Origin: Gnetum montanum
Lineage: Eukaryota > Streptophyta > Gnetopsida > Gnetales > Gnetaceae
DNA length: 64,000 bases
Reading direction: 5' to 3'
Assembly: GCA_015680685.1 (NCBI GenBank)
Contig: MNCI01035860.1
Coordinates: 92,816-156,815, forward strand
Shown here in pieces: positions 11,744 to 23,020 of this stretch. The notes under the pieces are model-generated. The model did no database searches and had not been told where the DNA came from. It saw nothing but the letters and a program-made list of their open reading frames with translations. Position numbers and translations under genes: made by a program. Within the stretch, counting starts at the first letter, position 1; each line of letters starts with the position of its first letter.

Positions 11744-11904
11744 TGTTGGGATTTTGAAACCCCAAAATAATTATAACTTAGGTACACCCCAAGATATATA
11801 GTCCAATAAGAACTTTATAACTCAGCATTTCCCACTAGAATTGAATTCATGACTAGTAGCTTTTAAATCAAGAGTCTTAAAATTAGGTTAACACCTCATT
11901 ATTT
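11744..11904 (-). repeat. tRNA-related SINE copy S1b
   Basis: A minus-strand copy of the same SINE family. The body (TGCTGAGTTATAAAGTTCTT...) and the 3' end (TTTTGGGGTTTCAAAATCCC) align with copy S1c at 32538. The A-box-like head is at the high-coordinate end. Confidence 0.65.
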
Positions 11905-12137
11905 ATGATACTTTGTAATTAGGGTTGACCCAATGAGGTAGAAGGATAGGTATATTGCAATTATGGCTAATAAGTGTAATGGTCAACTTTGAAAATAGAA
12001 GGTCAACCATGTTAACAAATGAGGATTGACCATACTACATACTTCAAAAAGTAGCTAGGCCAATCTACATTATTTGAAACTGAATTTTTACTTACATTCA
12101 CTAAGACATCTTAGATTTATTAGAGTAATTTTAGAAC

Positions 12138-12272
12138 AATGACATGTTAGCCTAATGGTAAGACTGTTGATTCAAAAGCTACAAGTTATGCATTCAATTT
12201 TGGTAGACAATGCTAATTTATACATCTTGGGGTATACTGATATTACAATTATTTCAAGGTTCTAATACCCCA
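12138..12272 (+). repeat. tRNA-related SINE copy S1d
   Basis: The only plus-strand copy of family S1. It starts with TTAGCCTAATGGTAAGACTG, a good A-box match, followed about 35 bases later by GCATTCAATTTTGG at the B-box position. It ends with AGGTTCTAATACCCC like the other copies. Confidence 0.65.
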
Positions 12273-12309
12273 CTCTTTTTAAATACTTTAAAAAAAAATT
12301 TAAATCAAT

Positions 12310-12394
12310 GCTACCTAGTGAAATCAAACATGTAATTTGGTGTTACTAGGCAAAGACTCTTGCCACTAAGCTAATACCTTATTATTCAAGGCTA
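12310..12394 (-). repeat. SINE S1 head fragment
   Basis: On the minus strand it reads TAGCTTAGTGGCAAGAGTC and, further on, GTTTGATTTCAC. These are the A- and B-box positions of family S1; the body is not recognisable. Confidence 0.45.
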
Positions 12395-12581
12395 AAGCAT
12401 TTAAAGCTAAGAAATATTTGAAAGCTTGACTATAGTTTACTAAGATCAACCTTTTCAAAGGTAAAATAGTACACTAGTAGCATGAAATAAGTGAGAATTA
12501 AATAGTTCCATTAAATTAATGTTGTACAATATTCCTTTTTCTTTAGGGCTAAGGTATCATGGTTAATGCGATTGTAAAAAC

Positions 12582-12662
12582 AATGTCTCAAGTGTGATTT
12601 AATTTGACAAGATCTTGTCTAACAAGATAATGAGCTAACTACTTAAATTACCTATCACAAGG
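12582..12662 (-). repeat. Second tRNA-like short repeat, copy S2a
   Basis: On the minus strand: TTAAGTAGTTAGCTCATTATC, then GACAAGATCTTGTCAAATTA. The spacing and words resemble a plant SINE head (GTTAGCNCATTA... and GTTCAAATC). It is a near match to 12811-12887. Confidence 0.45.
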
Positions 12663-12810
12663 CTAAATGTAATTATTTGGAGGAGAAGGGGAGGGGGAGG
12701 GGTAAAACAAAGTGGTAAAACTCAAAAGAATGATTATAAATTACTATAACTACACTCCAAGACATATAGCCAATAGGCTACATTAGAAGAACTATAGAGG
12801 AATATAATAA

Positions 12811-12887
12811 TACCTCAAGCATGATTTGAGTTGACAATCTCTTACCTAACAAGATAATGAACTAAGCACTTAAGCTACATATCATTG
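12811..12887 (-). repeat. Second tRNA-like short repeat, copy S2b
   Basis: About 80% identical by eye to 12582-12662. On the minus strand it reads GCTTAAGTGCTTAGTTCATT and AGATTGTCAACTCAAATC, the latter a reasonable B-box. The adjoining 12745-12800 resembles the S1 body. Confidence 0.45.
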
Positions 12888-12932
12888 GTTATAGATTTCA
12901 ACTAAAAAAGAACAATTACATAGAGCCTTAAT

Positions 12933-12937
12933 ACTCA
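12933..12937. other. Target-site duplication ACTCA, left
   Basis: Identical to 23016-23020 on the other side of Element 2. Five bases is the expected length for Ty3/gypsy integrase. Confidence 0.9.
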
Positions 12938-13810
12938 TGATGAGCGACGAGGTACCCCTACGCCCAACCATACGAATCATAGACATTCACATGCGATCTA
13001 GTCAAATTTTGTAGACTATAATTACTAAGTAAGCTAGAGCTAAACAGTGTGTGCGTGTTCTTCATTTGTTGTCTTCCTAGTCCCACTTGTGGAATGCAAT
13101 TGTATGGTTAAGTGTAACTGAGGCATAAGATTTTTATTATTTTGTGTTTTAATGGAATTACTCACCTAGAATAAGAATAAAAGTAAGAGTGATTAAAAGT
13201 AAGAGTGATTAATTGCTAAGTAAACTATAGTCTAATCTAGCTTAACACAAGTAACCATTCCCACTTCTTGAACACATCCTGAAATTTTTGTAAACACTGT
13301 TGGATTGTCAAACGCTAGTCATTTCTGAGCTACCAAGTGTCACACATATGTTCGAAGGGGTTGTGCTTGTGTATCTTAATAAGTTGCTTGATTAATCAAA
13401 ATTAATTATTACATAAATAACATTAATGTAAATTGCATGAAATCATAATAAATAAATGCATAAGTATTGCATGGAATGAATCAAAGAGTTTGTATTTATT
13501 GCCAACGTAATGGTGTGCTTAGGTACATCAATGCTTGAATAAAGATCCGTTCACACTTAGACCTCCTACTGCAGGTACTCGAAACATATTCTAACTTTCA
13601 AATGGACAAACTGCAAGAGTTTCGCTACTTGATTGCCAAAAAATTACTCCCAATTGTGCACCTGGGTCCTTTATTTATAGACTTGGGAGTAACCTATGAT
13701 ATCAAATGTACGATATCACATCATGGGCCATGATATCAGGTACACGATATATTGGGTATGCAATATTGCAACCACCTTGATATTGGAGCATTGAAAAACA
13801 TGATTTATCA
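12938..13810 (-). repeat. 3' LTR of Element 2 (873 bp)
   Basis: Begins TGATGAGCGACGAGG and ends TTTATCA. It is colinear with 22145-23015. It holds GATATC/GTAC palindromic words near 13700-13760 and a TATAAATA-type box in minus orientation near 13670, as in the other LTRs of the group. Confidence 0.93.
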
Positions 13811-13819
13811 TACCCCCAC
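13811..13819 (-). other. Polypurine tract of Element 2
   Basis: On the minus strand GTGGGGGTA directly precedes the 3' LTR (TGATAAATCA). The same nine bases precede the 3' LTR of Element 3 (48293-48301). It primes plus-strand DNA synthesis. Confidence 0.85.
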
Positions 13820-15829
13820 GACTAAATGAAAACTCATCCTTAAGTATAGAAGAAGAGGAACAAATCTTTTACAAAATATATTAGGGGGTGTGGATTTATT
13901 TAACTGACATGCAGAGTGACATAGAGAATACAAACAAATACAAAAGTGCCCAAGCATACAATATTACAATTGTGTATAAAATTGGGTGTTCATGATAATA
14001 GGAAAAAACAAAAATGGATCCAAAGGACATCCAACCCCTCCTGGCAACAGAAGAATGAGGGAGAGGTAGAAGAGATCTAGTGGTTATGAACAATCTCCCA
14101 TGAGTGATATGGTTGCATCGTCCTTGGTGAAGGCAGTCCCGCTTCTAGTCCACACTTCCCACTGCAATCACAACAAAACCAAGGATTAGTATATATAGTG
14201 CAATAGATAATGGCTAAATACCTTGTCTCATCAGTGATTTTATCTAGCTAGGTTGTAATTGTGATAGATTTGTTGCTTGATATTATTAGTGGAAAGATTG
14301 ACGAATGGGTTAAGTAAGAGAAGCGATCCATACAATTTAGAAAAAGCTTAGCACAAGGAATATTGGAAAGAGGGTATTTAAAAAAAAAGGAGTTCATCAC
14401 AAACAATTATGAAGGTGCGTACAATTGGATGACATGGATGGGGTGAATAAAAAGAATTTGATTGCAACAATGTCTAAGGATAAAGAACTTAAATTAACCA
14501 AATCAAAAGATATGCAAGTGGATCCTCCCCAAAGCTGGTACAGGTCTTTTATGCCCTTGCATAACTTCAAACTAAGGAGTCTATGGGCACCATGGATGAT
14601 TAATGGTTACCAAAATTTAAGTACAAAAACCCAAAAGTAACTGACTAAGAAACTCAACACATCAAACCAAAACATTGAATCAAGACATGAAACCAGCAGT
14701 GAGCTGAGGCATGAAAAGCATAGATGGATGATAGAGACAGTGGAATGGAATTCCTAATTATGGTCACATGCAATCCATTATGGAGTTTGTGATTAAATGA
14801 CTTGGTAGGATCTATCCTCAGTCTAGATCAAAACCAACCACTTTCAGTGACTTCACATCGACATTCTAAGGTTAGTCCATCCCCTGAGACACAAGAATGC
14901 TCCCACAAAACAACCACTATTCCAAATTGGAGTGAAGGTAGGAAGTGAGAAAGGGTCTTAAATATAGGAGACAAGATAAGTCTGAGAGCCAGTGCTTGTA
15001 GCCCTTTTATTTGGTCTAAGGGGTATGCTTTGAATTCCCATATTTTTTTTGAATGGGAACCACACCATGTAAAGACCCATGTAGCTTTTAAATTTATTTT
15101 GTTCAAGGGGTGTGCTTTGAATCCTCATCTCTCTTTTTTTTTTCTTTTTTCTTTTTGTGATGAAGACCACACCATGTAAGGACTTATTTGACTTCCTATT
15201 ATGAAATGACACGAAATGATAAGAAGCTTACAAGAACACTACTACACAAAGGAAAATAGAAAAACATGAAGAATGCCACATCCCTTTAAAGCCACACCCT
15301 ATCTAAACCTTTGATTCCTTCCTAATTCTAAAAACAACACAAGTCACCAATTTATTAAAGTTATATTAATGAAGAAGAGACTACATGCCTCCAAAACTAG
15401 GAAAAACCATAGAGTATGTGGATGGGTGGATGATGTGGACTCACTACCTATTACATGAAAAGAAACCATGTCCCAATTTTTAGTAATGACATTCAAAGTC
15501 AAAAACTAAACATCAACAATCAAATTACAAATGAAGCATACCACCATCAAGTAGTGCATTACCATTGTACTTGCCACCTTATTAGTAGAAAAAGTAGAGA
15601 AACACATCAAACACAAGAAAACATAATCATAAAAGAAAGTAAAAGAGTAGACAATAGATATTGAATATATTAACAATGGTGTAAAACAAAGACTCAGAGA
15701 AGATCAATAAAGACAAATATGTAAAACAAAGAAGATGAAAATAAAAAATTGTAAAATCAAAAATGTGTAAAACAAAAAGGTCAAAAGACTGAGAAGCCAC
15801 AAGAGGTGTTAGTATGAGTGGCCATCTCC
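13820..15829 (-). other. 3' non-coding region of Element 2
   Basis: No conserved ORF. 14400-15829 aligns with 2300-3785 of Element 1. The last stretch before the tract (AAGGATGAGTTTTCATTTAG on the minus strand) matches the corresponding end of Element 3. The small frame at 13896-14093 is not conserved. The segment that would hold the palindrome block and the aORF is missing, apparently by internal deletion close to 14160-14420. Confidence 0.6.
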
Positions 15830-17020
15830 CCCACGACTAAGTTGAAAGGGAGAGATTTGAAAGATTGAGTGTGGTTGTCCATCTGGCGAGGTGTTTATTG
15901 AGTTGGTTGGCTTGGGCTCATGGAAAGGTTTTATTTGTTGAATGTTGACTAGTTGTTTCTTATTTGGGCTATCAGGTTTGTAGATGATCATGGCCCTAGA
16001 TGAAAAAGTCTCATCTATGATGTAAGGTCCTTCCCACAATGTTTGGAATTTGGTTCGTTGGGGTACATGTGCAGGATTCCAATAGAGAACCTTGTCTCCT
16101 GGTTGAGACTTGACTTTTCTTATTTTGAGGTTATGGCATTTCTTGTTGAATGCCTTATGCATTTCATTGGATGATAAAGCCATTAACTAATTTTTGTCTA
16201 GCACGTTATGGTTCATCAATTGTTCTGTCTATGCTAGACTTAGATTTAGGTCAAGGTCATAGGCTATAGAGAGTGTATGAAGCTTAGATTGGATGGGCAA
16301 TGTTGGTACTTTTTCATACACTAGCTCATAGGGAGAATAACCTATGGGAAGCTTCCATGTGGAGCAATAGGCCCAAAGGGCATCATTTAATTTAGTGCTC
16401 CAGTCCCTTCGGTATTTGCTAATGGTACATGTTAGGATTTTTGTAATCTCCCGATTAGTGACCTCAGCTTGACCATTGGCTTGGGGGTGATACGGAGTTG
16501 CAAATTTATGTTCAAGTCCCAAGCGCTGCATTAGTTTTCAAAAAGTGGCACATGTAAAATGAGTTCCATTATAAGAAATTAATGCATGAGGTACACAAAA
16601 CTTATTTATGATGTTTTGTTGTACAAACTGAGTAGTAGTGATGGATGTATAGTCGATGACGGTTACTGCTTCTTCACACTTTCTACAATAGTGAACTGCA
16701 ACTATTATATATGCCTTTCCATTTGATAAAGGTGCAATGGGACCCATAACGTCAATGCCCCAAATATCAAATGGCTCGAGAGGTTGTATCCATTTTTGTG
16801 GCTCCTCCATTTGAGTTGTCATTCCATCATCCCTTTGACAATGATCACAAGCATAGACAAATTGGTGTGCATCCTTGAAGATTGTTGGCTAGTAATACCC
16901 TACCATGAGGATTTTTATGGCCGTGCATCTCCCAACATAATGGCCCCGACAAGGACCTTTGTGAGCATCCTGAAGAACACATAGTTAATCTGTATTAAGG
17001 ACACACCAACATACCAGTCC
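15830..17020 (-). pseudogene. pol: Integrase region of Element 2 pol
   Basis: The zinc-binding HHCC motif is complete in the minus frame at about 16820-16990 (AHKG, GHYVG, CDHCQRD). The core at 16538-16822 and 16229-16531 reads WGIDVMGPIAPL with the first Asp. The second catalytic Asp is Tyr (ISYNGTHF), and the Glu is present (NGQAEVTNREI). The C-terminal part at 15809-16183 (DKVLYWNPAHVP...LWEGPYII) is the usual gypsy integrase tail. Frames change near 16535. Loss of the second Asp alone would prevent integration. It is the best kept integrase of the three. Confidence 0.9.
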
Positions 17021-17660
17021 ATCAGGACAAACCTTGTAAAGGTTTTCATTAATCTCCATGAAATGCTTGACTCAGTGAAGAAAATATTGCTTCTTTCTAT
17101 TGTCCAACCCTTGTAACAATTCTTGCTTGAGTAGATAAGTGACGATGGTGTCATACCATTTTGGTTCATCAGGCATCTGCGCATTAATAGCACCTACAAG
17201 GAAAGATTTGCCAAGAAATTGATCAAATAAAGGACTCTCTTTCTCCTTGTCATCCCATCTTAGTTGCGATAAGTGATCCGGACTCACATTCTCCACACCT
17301 TTATGATCTACCATCTTGAGATCAAATTCCTACAAAATCATGAGCCACTGTATGACATGGGGGCTCACAGTTGGTTTGTTCATTAGAAATTTGATGGAAC
17401 TATGATCTGTGTACACAAACACTTTATAGTCAAGCACATAGTGCCTGAACTTCTCCAAGGTAAACACCACTGTCATCAACTCCTTTTCTATGGTGGTGTA
17501 GTTCAATTGTGCACCTACAATGCTCTGGCTTGCACAATGAATGTAATATGGATGTTTTTAATCATCCATCTATGTAAGAACTACCCCTAAAGCAAAATTT
17601 TATGCATCAGTCATTACATGAAATGGTCTAGACCAATCTGGTGCTTGAAGAATGAGGGTT
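17021..17660 (-). pseudogene. pol: RNase H region and linker of Element 2 pol
   Basis: The minus strand reads ALGVVLT, YYIHCASQSIVGAQLNYTT, IEKELMTVVFTLEKFRHYVLD and VYTDHSSIKF, with the Glu and the later Asp of the RNase H active site; the first Asp is at MTDA near 17610. The linker at 17072-17314 (VSPDHLSQLRWDD) leads to the integrase zinc-binding part. Single stops interrupt it. Confidence 0.85.
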
Positions 17661-18830
17661 TCAAAAATATTTTGCTTCAATTGCTAAAATGTTGCTTCAC
17701 ATGTAGGGGTCTAGACGAATGATGCATAATTCTTTGTCAATTCTACTAATGGCTTGGTGATTTTGGAAAAATTCTCGATGAAGCACTGATAGTAGCCAGT
17801 ATGACCAAGGAATGATTGCACTTCTTTGACTATTTCGGGTTGATGGGTTATTCCTTGGATGATCCTTATTTTTTCAGGGTCCACCTTGATTCTTGCTTTT
17901 GAGATGCGATGAGCCAAGAATATGCCTTCATAGACCATAAGATGCTAATTAAGTTGGAGGTTTGTTTCAACACATCTCATCAACACTTGCTCAAGATGGT
18001 CTAGGGCTTATTTGAATGTAGCTCCGTAGGTAGAAAAATCATCCATCAAAACTTCTACCGCACTACTAATCTATTGTTGGAAAATGCTGAGAACTAATCT
18101 TTGAACTGTAGCTAGGTCATTAAATAGATCAAATGGCATTTGATGGTAAGCAAAATTTCCCTAGGGAATTGTGATAGTTATCTTTGCGTGGGCTTCTAGT
18201 ACAATCTAGATTTGGTTATAGCCACTATAACCATCTAGAAAGCTGTAATAGTTGTACCCTAAAATGGTGTCCAACACTTGGTCGACGAAGGACAACAGAA
18301 AATGATCCTTGAAAGTTGTCATGTTGAGTAGCTAGAAATAAATGCCACCCGTCATTTACCTCCTTTCTTTGATACAATCACAAGTGAATTGACCCACTCA
18401 CTATCTACGACAGGGTAGATGAATCTCACTTTGAGGAGTTGTTCAATCTCCTCTTTGATAATCTATTTTAACTTGGGATTCAAATGCTGTTGCGGCTGTT
18501 GTTTCGACTTAACGATGGGGTCGATGTATATTCGATGTTGGCATATTCTTGGATCTATCCTAGTGAGTTCAGAATATGACTAGGCGAAGGCTGCTGGCCA
18601 TTTTTCTGCAACTTTTATCAACTTTCTCTTCTGTTTAGTAACAAGCTTGGCGTTAATGATAACCAACCTTCCATTTTTCAAAAATACGTACTTCATTCTA
18701 GTTGGTAGTGTCTTTAATTAAAGGGTATTTTGTTTAAAATTTTCAGGAATTTGTAGCTCACCCCAATTGATATCATCTTTTGCTCCTTTGGAGAGTTGGT
18801 AATGAACTTGCTCAAGTTCATCCATACTTG
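17661..18830 (-). pseudogene. pol: Reverse transcriptase region of Element 2 pol
   Basis: The catalytic box at about 18034-18050 reads EVLMDDFSTYG, with both Asp residues present. After it comes AHRISKARIKVDPEKIRIIQ and VQSFLGHTGYYQCFIENFSK at 17711-17938, the classical gypsy connection. The fingers fragment EWVNSLVIVSKKGGK lies near 18350-18410. Stops break up the palm. Lineage and order are as in Element 1. Confidence 0.88.
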
Positions 18831-19500
18831 CAACATATTTGTACATTAGGCCTTCAGTAGGTTCCATGCATAATATACTGCTATTAGCATCAACTGTCAG
18901 TCATTGGGTGCCCTCTTGTTTTATGGTTGTTACGTATAGACATCTCTGGATATTAGTTTTTGGTGCACACTGCTTGCATGCAAAGATGGATGTTTGCTTT
19001 ATTGATCATATCTTCTACACACAATGGCACCCTGAATTGTTGTACGCGATACATGGAACCCTCTTGTTTTGGATCTTTTCAAATTCATTTTCTTTTAATA
19101 TTTCTAAGGAAAGATCTCTAATGCCCATTTTGGCATCAATAGTACTTAGCCATGCCCTTCCCATAATAATTGAAAAGTCCCCCTTGCAGTTCTCCACTTT
19201 GATTACTAGGAAATTAGTGGGATATGACCACCTAAAAATGGTGGTGATGATGTCCTCAACTAATCCCAATGGAACAATGATGGATTGGTCCACCAGTTCC
19301 AACAAGATGTTGCTCTTCTTCAAGGGAGAAAGGTTCCACATTATGTACATCTCATGTGAGATCAAATTAACATAGGAACCAAAGTTAAGAAGAGCTTTAC
19401 AAGGCTCATTCCTAGCAATTTGCAAGTAAACTAGGGAACTCTTGGATCAGCTAATTTTTTGGGTAGTTTACTAGCTTGAATTCAATCTAATACAGCATGT
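18831..19500 (-). pseudogene. pol: Aspartic protease region of Element 2
   Basis: A 136-residue open stretch at 19015-19425 covers the domain: CKALLNFGSYVNLIS at the active site, LVDQSIIVPLGLVEDI in the middle, and IIMGRAWLSTIDAKMGIRDL at the C-terminal Gly box. The active-site Asp is replaced by Asn (NFG for DFG/DTG), so the enzyme would be inactive. It is the best preserved protease frame in the window and a good reference for the other copies. Confidence 0.88.
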
Positions 19501-21977
19501 ATCAACATTACAGTATGGATTTAAGAGGAATTTTGATTTGAAGGGGACTAAGTAGAGAGGAAATAGAGGAAGTTGGAGGAGCAGGGTTACCAACCATTGA
19601 TGTGTCTGAGGGCTTTGGTGGATTGTGAAGTCGGAAGAAGGATCTTTTCCTTATTCATGGTTCCAACCCACTTGATGGATTGATCGATTGCAAATTAACT
19701 ACCATCGTAGCATTCCTTTGTTGTGGGTGTGTAGGAAATTCACCCTACATGGATAGAGTAGGCGATAGCTGTGTAGGAGGTGGAGGAGAAGGTGCAGGAA
19801 TAGGAGATGCATGAAGATAGTAGGTGGAATCCCTCCTTGGATAAGGTGATTGGTATGCTTCAGGAAGGTAGTGGTGAGGTTGGTAAGTAGCAACATGACC
19901 AGAGGAGTCCCTTGGAGATGAAGGTTGCTAAACATAGTAACTGTAGGAATTTGGTTGTCAGTAAGGGTACTGCTACCTTGGAGGTGGCAATGCCCATGAT
20001 TGTGGTTGTTTCCACTGTTGGTACAATTCATAGGGTTGCGAAGGAGTTCCACTTGGATAGTATTGTTGTGGTTGGTGGAACTATCAAGGATTACCTTGTG
20101 GGTAAGGTAATCTTTTGGGCATTTGCCTTTGTGCAAGTCATTGATGTAAGGCATACATCCCAGATTCCTGCAAGTGTGATACAATTGAACAACATTTCTT
20201 AGGATGTTCATATTGACAAACATCACACCCACCATTATCATCTAAATCACTATCCATAGGCATCTCTATCACAACCATTTTACCTTTACCCTTAGATATG
20301 GCACATTCAACCTCCTTATGTCTCTGATGCTACGCTTACCACCTTGCTCCTTGGACTCTTCAGTAATTTTTAAGCTAGCTTGAAACTTATTGTCCATGGA
20401 GTCCCATAATTGATCAACCTTAGTAATGATTTCTGATTGCAATTTTTGGAATGGCAAGGTTTTTTGATTAGCCACCTCATCTCTGGCGAATTCATCCTCA
20501 CTATCACAAAATTGAACCCCCTTTTTCCAAATAGAAGGATCCCTATTGTATTCTTCTACACTTTCACATTTTCTTAGTTCTCCCTCCTCCTTGGCTACTT
20601 GCTTAATTAATTTTTGAATCTGATGGGTGCTTAACTCTATTAATCTCCCTTAGGCATAGACACTAAGGGTTTTCCTGGTTTCAGACCACAGCCCATCTAT
20701 GATATGGCAATGATGATCAAGCTAAGAGTATGCATGAGTAGGACACTTATGCAATAGAGAGTCGTATTAGCCAATAGTAGCATCCAAGGGCTCATGATTC
20801 CCTTGTTTCCACCATTGAATTTATTTTCTTAGATTGGATACTTAGGAGTACATTTGATATTTGTCATTGAATAATTCCAACATCATACTCCACCACTAGA
20901 TTGATTCTAGTTCCAAGGATGCATATCAATTTTTTGCTTCCTTTGTGTGTGTCCTTGAAAATAATTTTAGCTTTTTCCATTCATTCTCAATATTCTGTAA
21001 GGCACATGCATCTTGGAAGGCTTGGAGATGATTTTGTGGATCAGCATCATATCCTCCCTCGAACCGAGGGATGTTGTTCATATCTAACCTCTTTATTCTG
21101 CTATCCTTCAAATGCCTTGTTGGAATCCTCACAACCTCTACAATATTCAACATGCCCTGAGTAGCAAGTAGAGGTTCATCAAGGCCATGATGGTGGTGCT
21201 TACGATGTTCTCTACCAATCCTTCTTTCTTGATGATGGACCTCTCTGGATTGTCCACGTCTTCGATCACGACTATCCCAATGGTCCCTTCTGTTGTTCTA
21301 GTCCCATCAGTCACCTCCATCATAGTTATTTCTTCTATGACCATGATTTGAACCAGATGAAGAAGAAGACAATGACAATGAAGGGGAAGAAGAAGGGGAA
21401 CTTGCTTTGCACTGATGTTTATCACCATTCCTTTAATGCTCACGACCATGATCGTGATCATGATCTCCTGTATCCCCCTTTTCTTGACTTGCTTCTCGAA
21501 ATCCATTTTTGTCATTGGATCCATTTTGACTAGAACCTGGATTATGGATTGTGGATTGTACATTTTGGTTGAGGGCTCCTTAAACAAAGTGAAAGAGAGG
21601 AGAATCACTAAAGAAGTGGTCACCTTCATCAATTGGGCCAACCGAAGGTGGAAAGATATTTAACCCCTTGCCCTTCATAAGCTCATGTTGGTGCTCCAGC
21701 TACTGATCCCTTAATCTTTGAGCTCTCACATCTCATGTTCTCCATGGAGATGTTGAAGCCTATGTCGTGTGACCATTAGCTAGAGCATTGCTGGAACAGA
21801 TTGGTCAAGTGGAAACACAATGTTTCCTTCCATATTATGCCATCACATTAGTTTATCTTGATGCAATATGAAGGTAAAGTCTGGTACATACTCATCAAGA
21901 TGAGCATATACCACCCAGTATTGTTGAGGCACCTAAACTACCTTGGGTAGAGATGGGCTCCTATGAGAAGAGGACAT
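19501..21977 (-). pseudogene. gag: gag of Element 2
   Basis: Starts at the ATG complementary to 21975-21977 (MSSSHRSPSLPK), 148 bases after the primer site. The N-terminal part reads DEYVPDFTFILHQ and MEGNIVFPLDQSVP, shared with Elements 1 and 3. The core at 20926-21153 reads IPTRHLKDSRIKRLDMNNIP and AFQDACALQNIENEWKKLKLF. A helical stretch lies at 20269-20475. A Cys/His-containing word CDVCQYEHPKKCC (about 20190-20230) is followed by a Pro/Gln/Tyr-rich tail. Frames shift several times, especially in the Arg/Asp-rich part at 21150-21650. Confidence 0.8.
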
Positions 21978-22125
21978 TTTATGTTAATAAACTTGTAAAT
22001 AGTGTGCAGTTGAGGTTTAATTTAATGATAATAATTTTTTTATTTTTGTAGGATTTGACTATGAGGGTTTGAACAACAAGGTTACTAAGTTTCATTAGGT
22101 TTAGATAGTGCACAAAGAACTATAG

Positions 22126-22143
22126 TCCCTGACAATGGCGCCA
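22126..22143 (-). other. Primer binding site of Element 2, tRNA-Asp type
   Basis: The minus strand reads TGGCGCCATTGTCAGGGA. It matches the complement of the plant tRNA-Asp 3' end at 15 of 18 positions, and all three differences are transitions. It lies one base inside the 5' LTR. Confidence 0.88.
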
Positions 22144-22144
22144 A

Positions 22145-23015
22145 TGATGAGTGGTGAGGTATCCCTATGCGCAACCATACAAATCACAAGCGTTCATGTG
22201 TGATCCAGTTGAATTCCACAGACTATAATTACTAAGTACGCTAGAGCTAAATAGTGTGTGCATGTTATTCGTTCGTTGTTTTCCTAGTCCCACTTGTGGA
22301 ATGCAATTGTATGGTTAAGCGTGATTAAGGCATAAGATTTTTTTTATTTTTTGTTTTTATGGAATTAATCACCTAGAATAAGAATAAAAGTAAGAGTGAG
22401 TAATTGCTAAGTAAACTATAGTCTAATCTAGCCTAACACAAGTAACCATTGCCACTTCTTGGACACATCCTGAACTTTTTGTAAACACTGCTGGGGTGTC
22501 AAACGCTAGTTGTTTCTGAGCTACCAAGTGTCACACATATGTTTGAAGGGGTTGTGCTTATGTATCTTAATAAGTTGCTTGATTAATCAAAATTAATTAC
22601 TACATAAATAACCTTAATGTAAATTGCATGAAATCACAATTTATAAATGCATAAGAAAGAAAGTCTCAAGTGCTACAAGGAATGAATCAAAGAGTTCATC
22701 TTTATTGCCAATGCAATGGTGTGCTTAGGTACATCAATGTTTTAATAAAGATCCATTCATACTTAGACCTCCTACTATGGGCACTCGGAAAATATTCTAA
22801 CTTTCAAATGGACAAACTACAAGAGTTTCACTACTTGACTGCCAAAAACTTACTCCCAATTGTGTGCCTGGGTGCCGTATTTATAGACCCGAGAGTAACC
22901 CTGTGATATCGAATGTACGATATCACATCATGGGCCATGATATTGCTTACCTGATATCGTGCACCCGATATCATGGCCACTTTGATATCAGAGCATTGAA
23001 ACACACAATTTATCA
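22145..23015 (-). repeat. 5' LTR of Element 2 (871 bp)
   Basis: Starts TGATGAGTGGTGAGG and ends TTTATCA. A TATAAATA box in minus orientation lies at 22878-22885. GATATC/GTAC palindromic words at 22905-22990 sit upstream of it in the U3 part. Confidence 0.93.
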
Positions 23016-23020
23016 ACTCA
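23016..23020. other. Target-site duplication ACTCA, right
   Basis: Matches 12933-12937 exactly. Confidence 0.9.

Larger units (their letters stand above)
11027..12937. other. Inter-element region with LINE and SINE fragments
   Basis: No protein-coding gene is seen. The region holds a non-LTR element 3' end (11052-11225), at least four copies or part-copies of one SINE family (near 11251, 11744, 12138 and 12310) and two copies of a second tRNA-like family (12582 and 12811). It is bounded by the 5' LTR of Element 1 and the 3' LTR of Element 2. It is probably the older substrate into which the LTR elements inserted. Confidence 0.6.
12938..23015 (-). mobile_element. Element 2: complete Athila-like Ty3/gypsy element (no aORF)
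   Basis: A 10,078-bp element with two direct LTRs (12938-13810 and 22145-23015), flanked by a perfect 5-bp duplication ACTCA (12933-12937 and 23016-23020). Inside the 5' LTR is a tRNA-Asp-type primer site, and inside the 3' LTR a GTGGGGGTA polypurine tract. The order on the minus strand is gag, protease, RT, RNase H, integrase, then about 2 kb of non-coding sequence. Its relatives (Elements 1 and 3) carry an extra ORF in the position of the last segment; here it is gone. The LTRs differ at many positions, so the insertion is old. Every domain carries stops or lost catalytic residues. Confidence 0.95.

Noticed and set aside
12138-12210. tRNA gene
   Set aside because: A- and B-box-like words are present, but no cloverleaf, anticodon arm or terminator; it repeats as a SINE head.
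15100-15160. Terminator or poly-T regulatory site
   Set aside because: Pyrimidine tract recurring in the family's 3' non-coding region; nothing shows a role.
18839-19375. 178-codon plus-strand frame
   Set aside because: It is antisense to the clearly recognised protease of Element 2.
19699-20241. 180-codon minus-strand frame inside gag of Element 2
   Set aside because: Another frame carries the conserved CDVCQYEHPK word and the Pro/Gln/Tyr-rich tail, so this one is a shadow.
21147-21641. 164-codon minus-strand frame
   Set aside because: The same low-complexity region of gag in Element 2; residues are not conserved in Elements 1 or 3.
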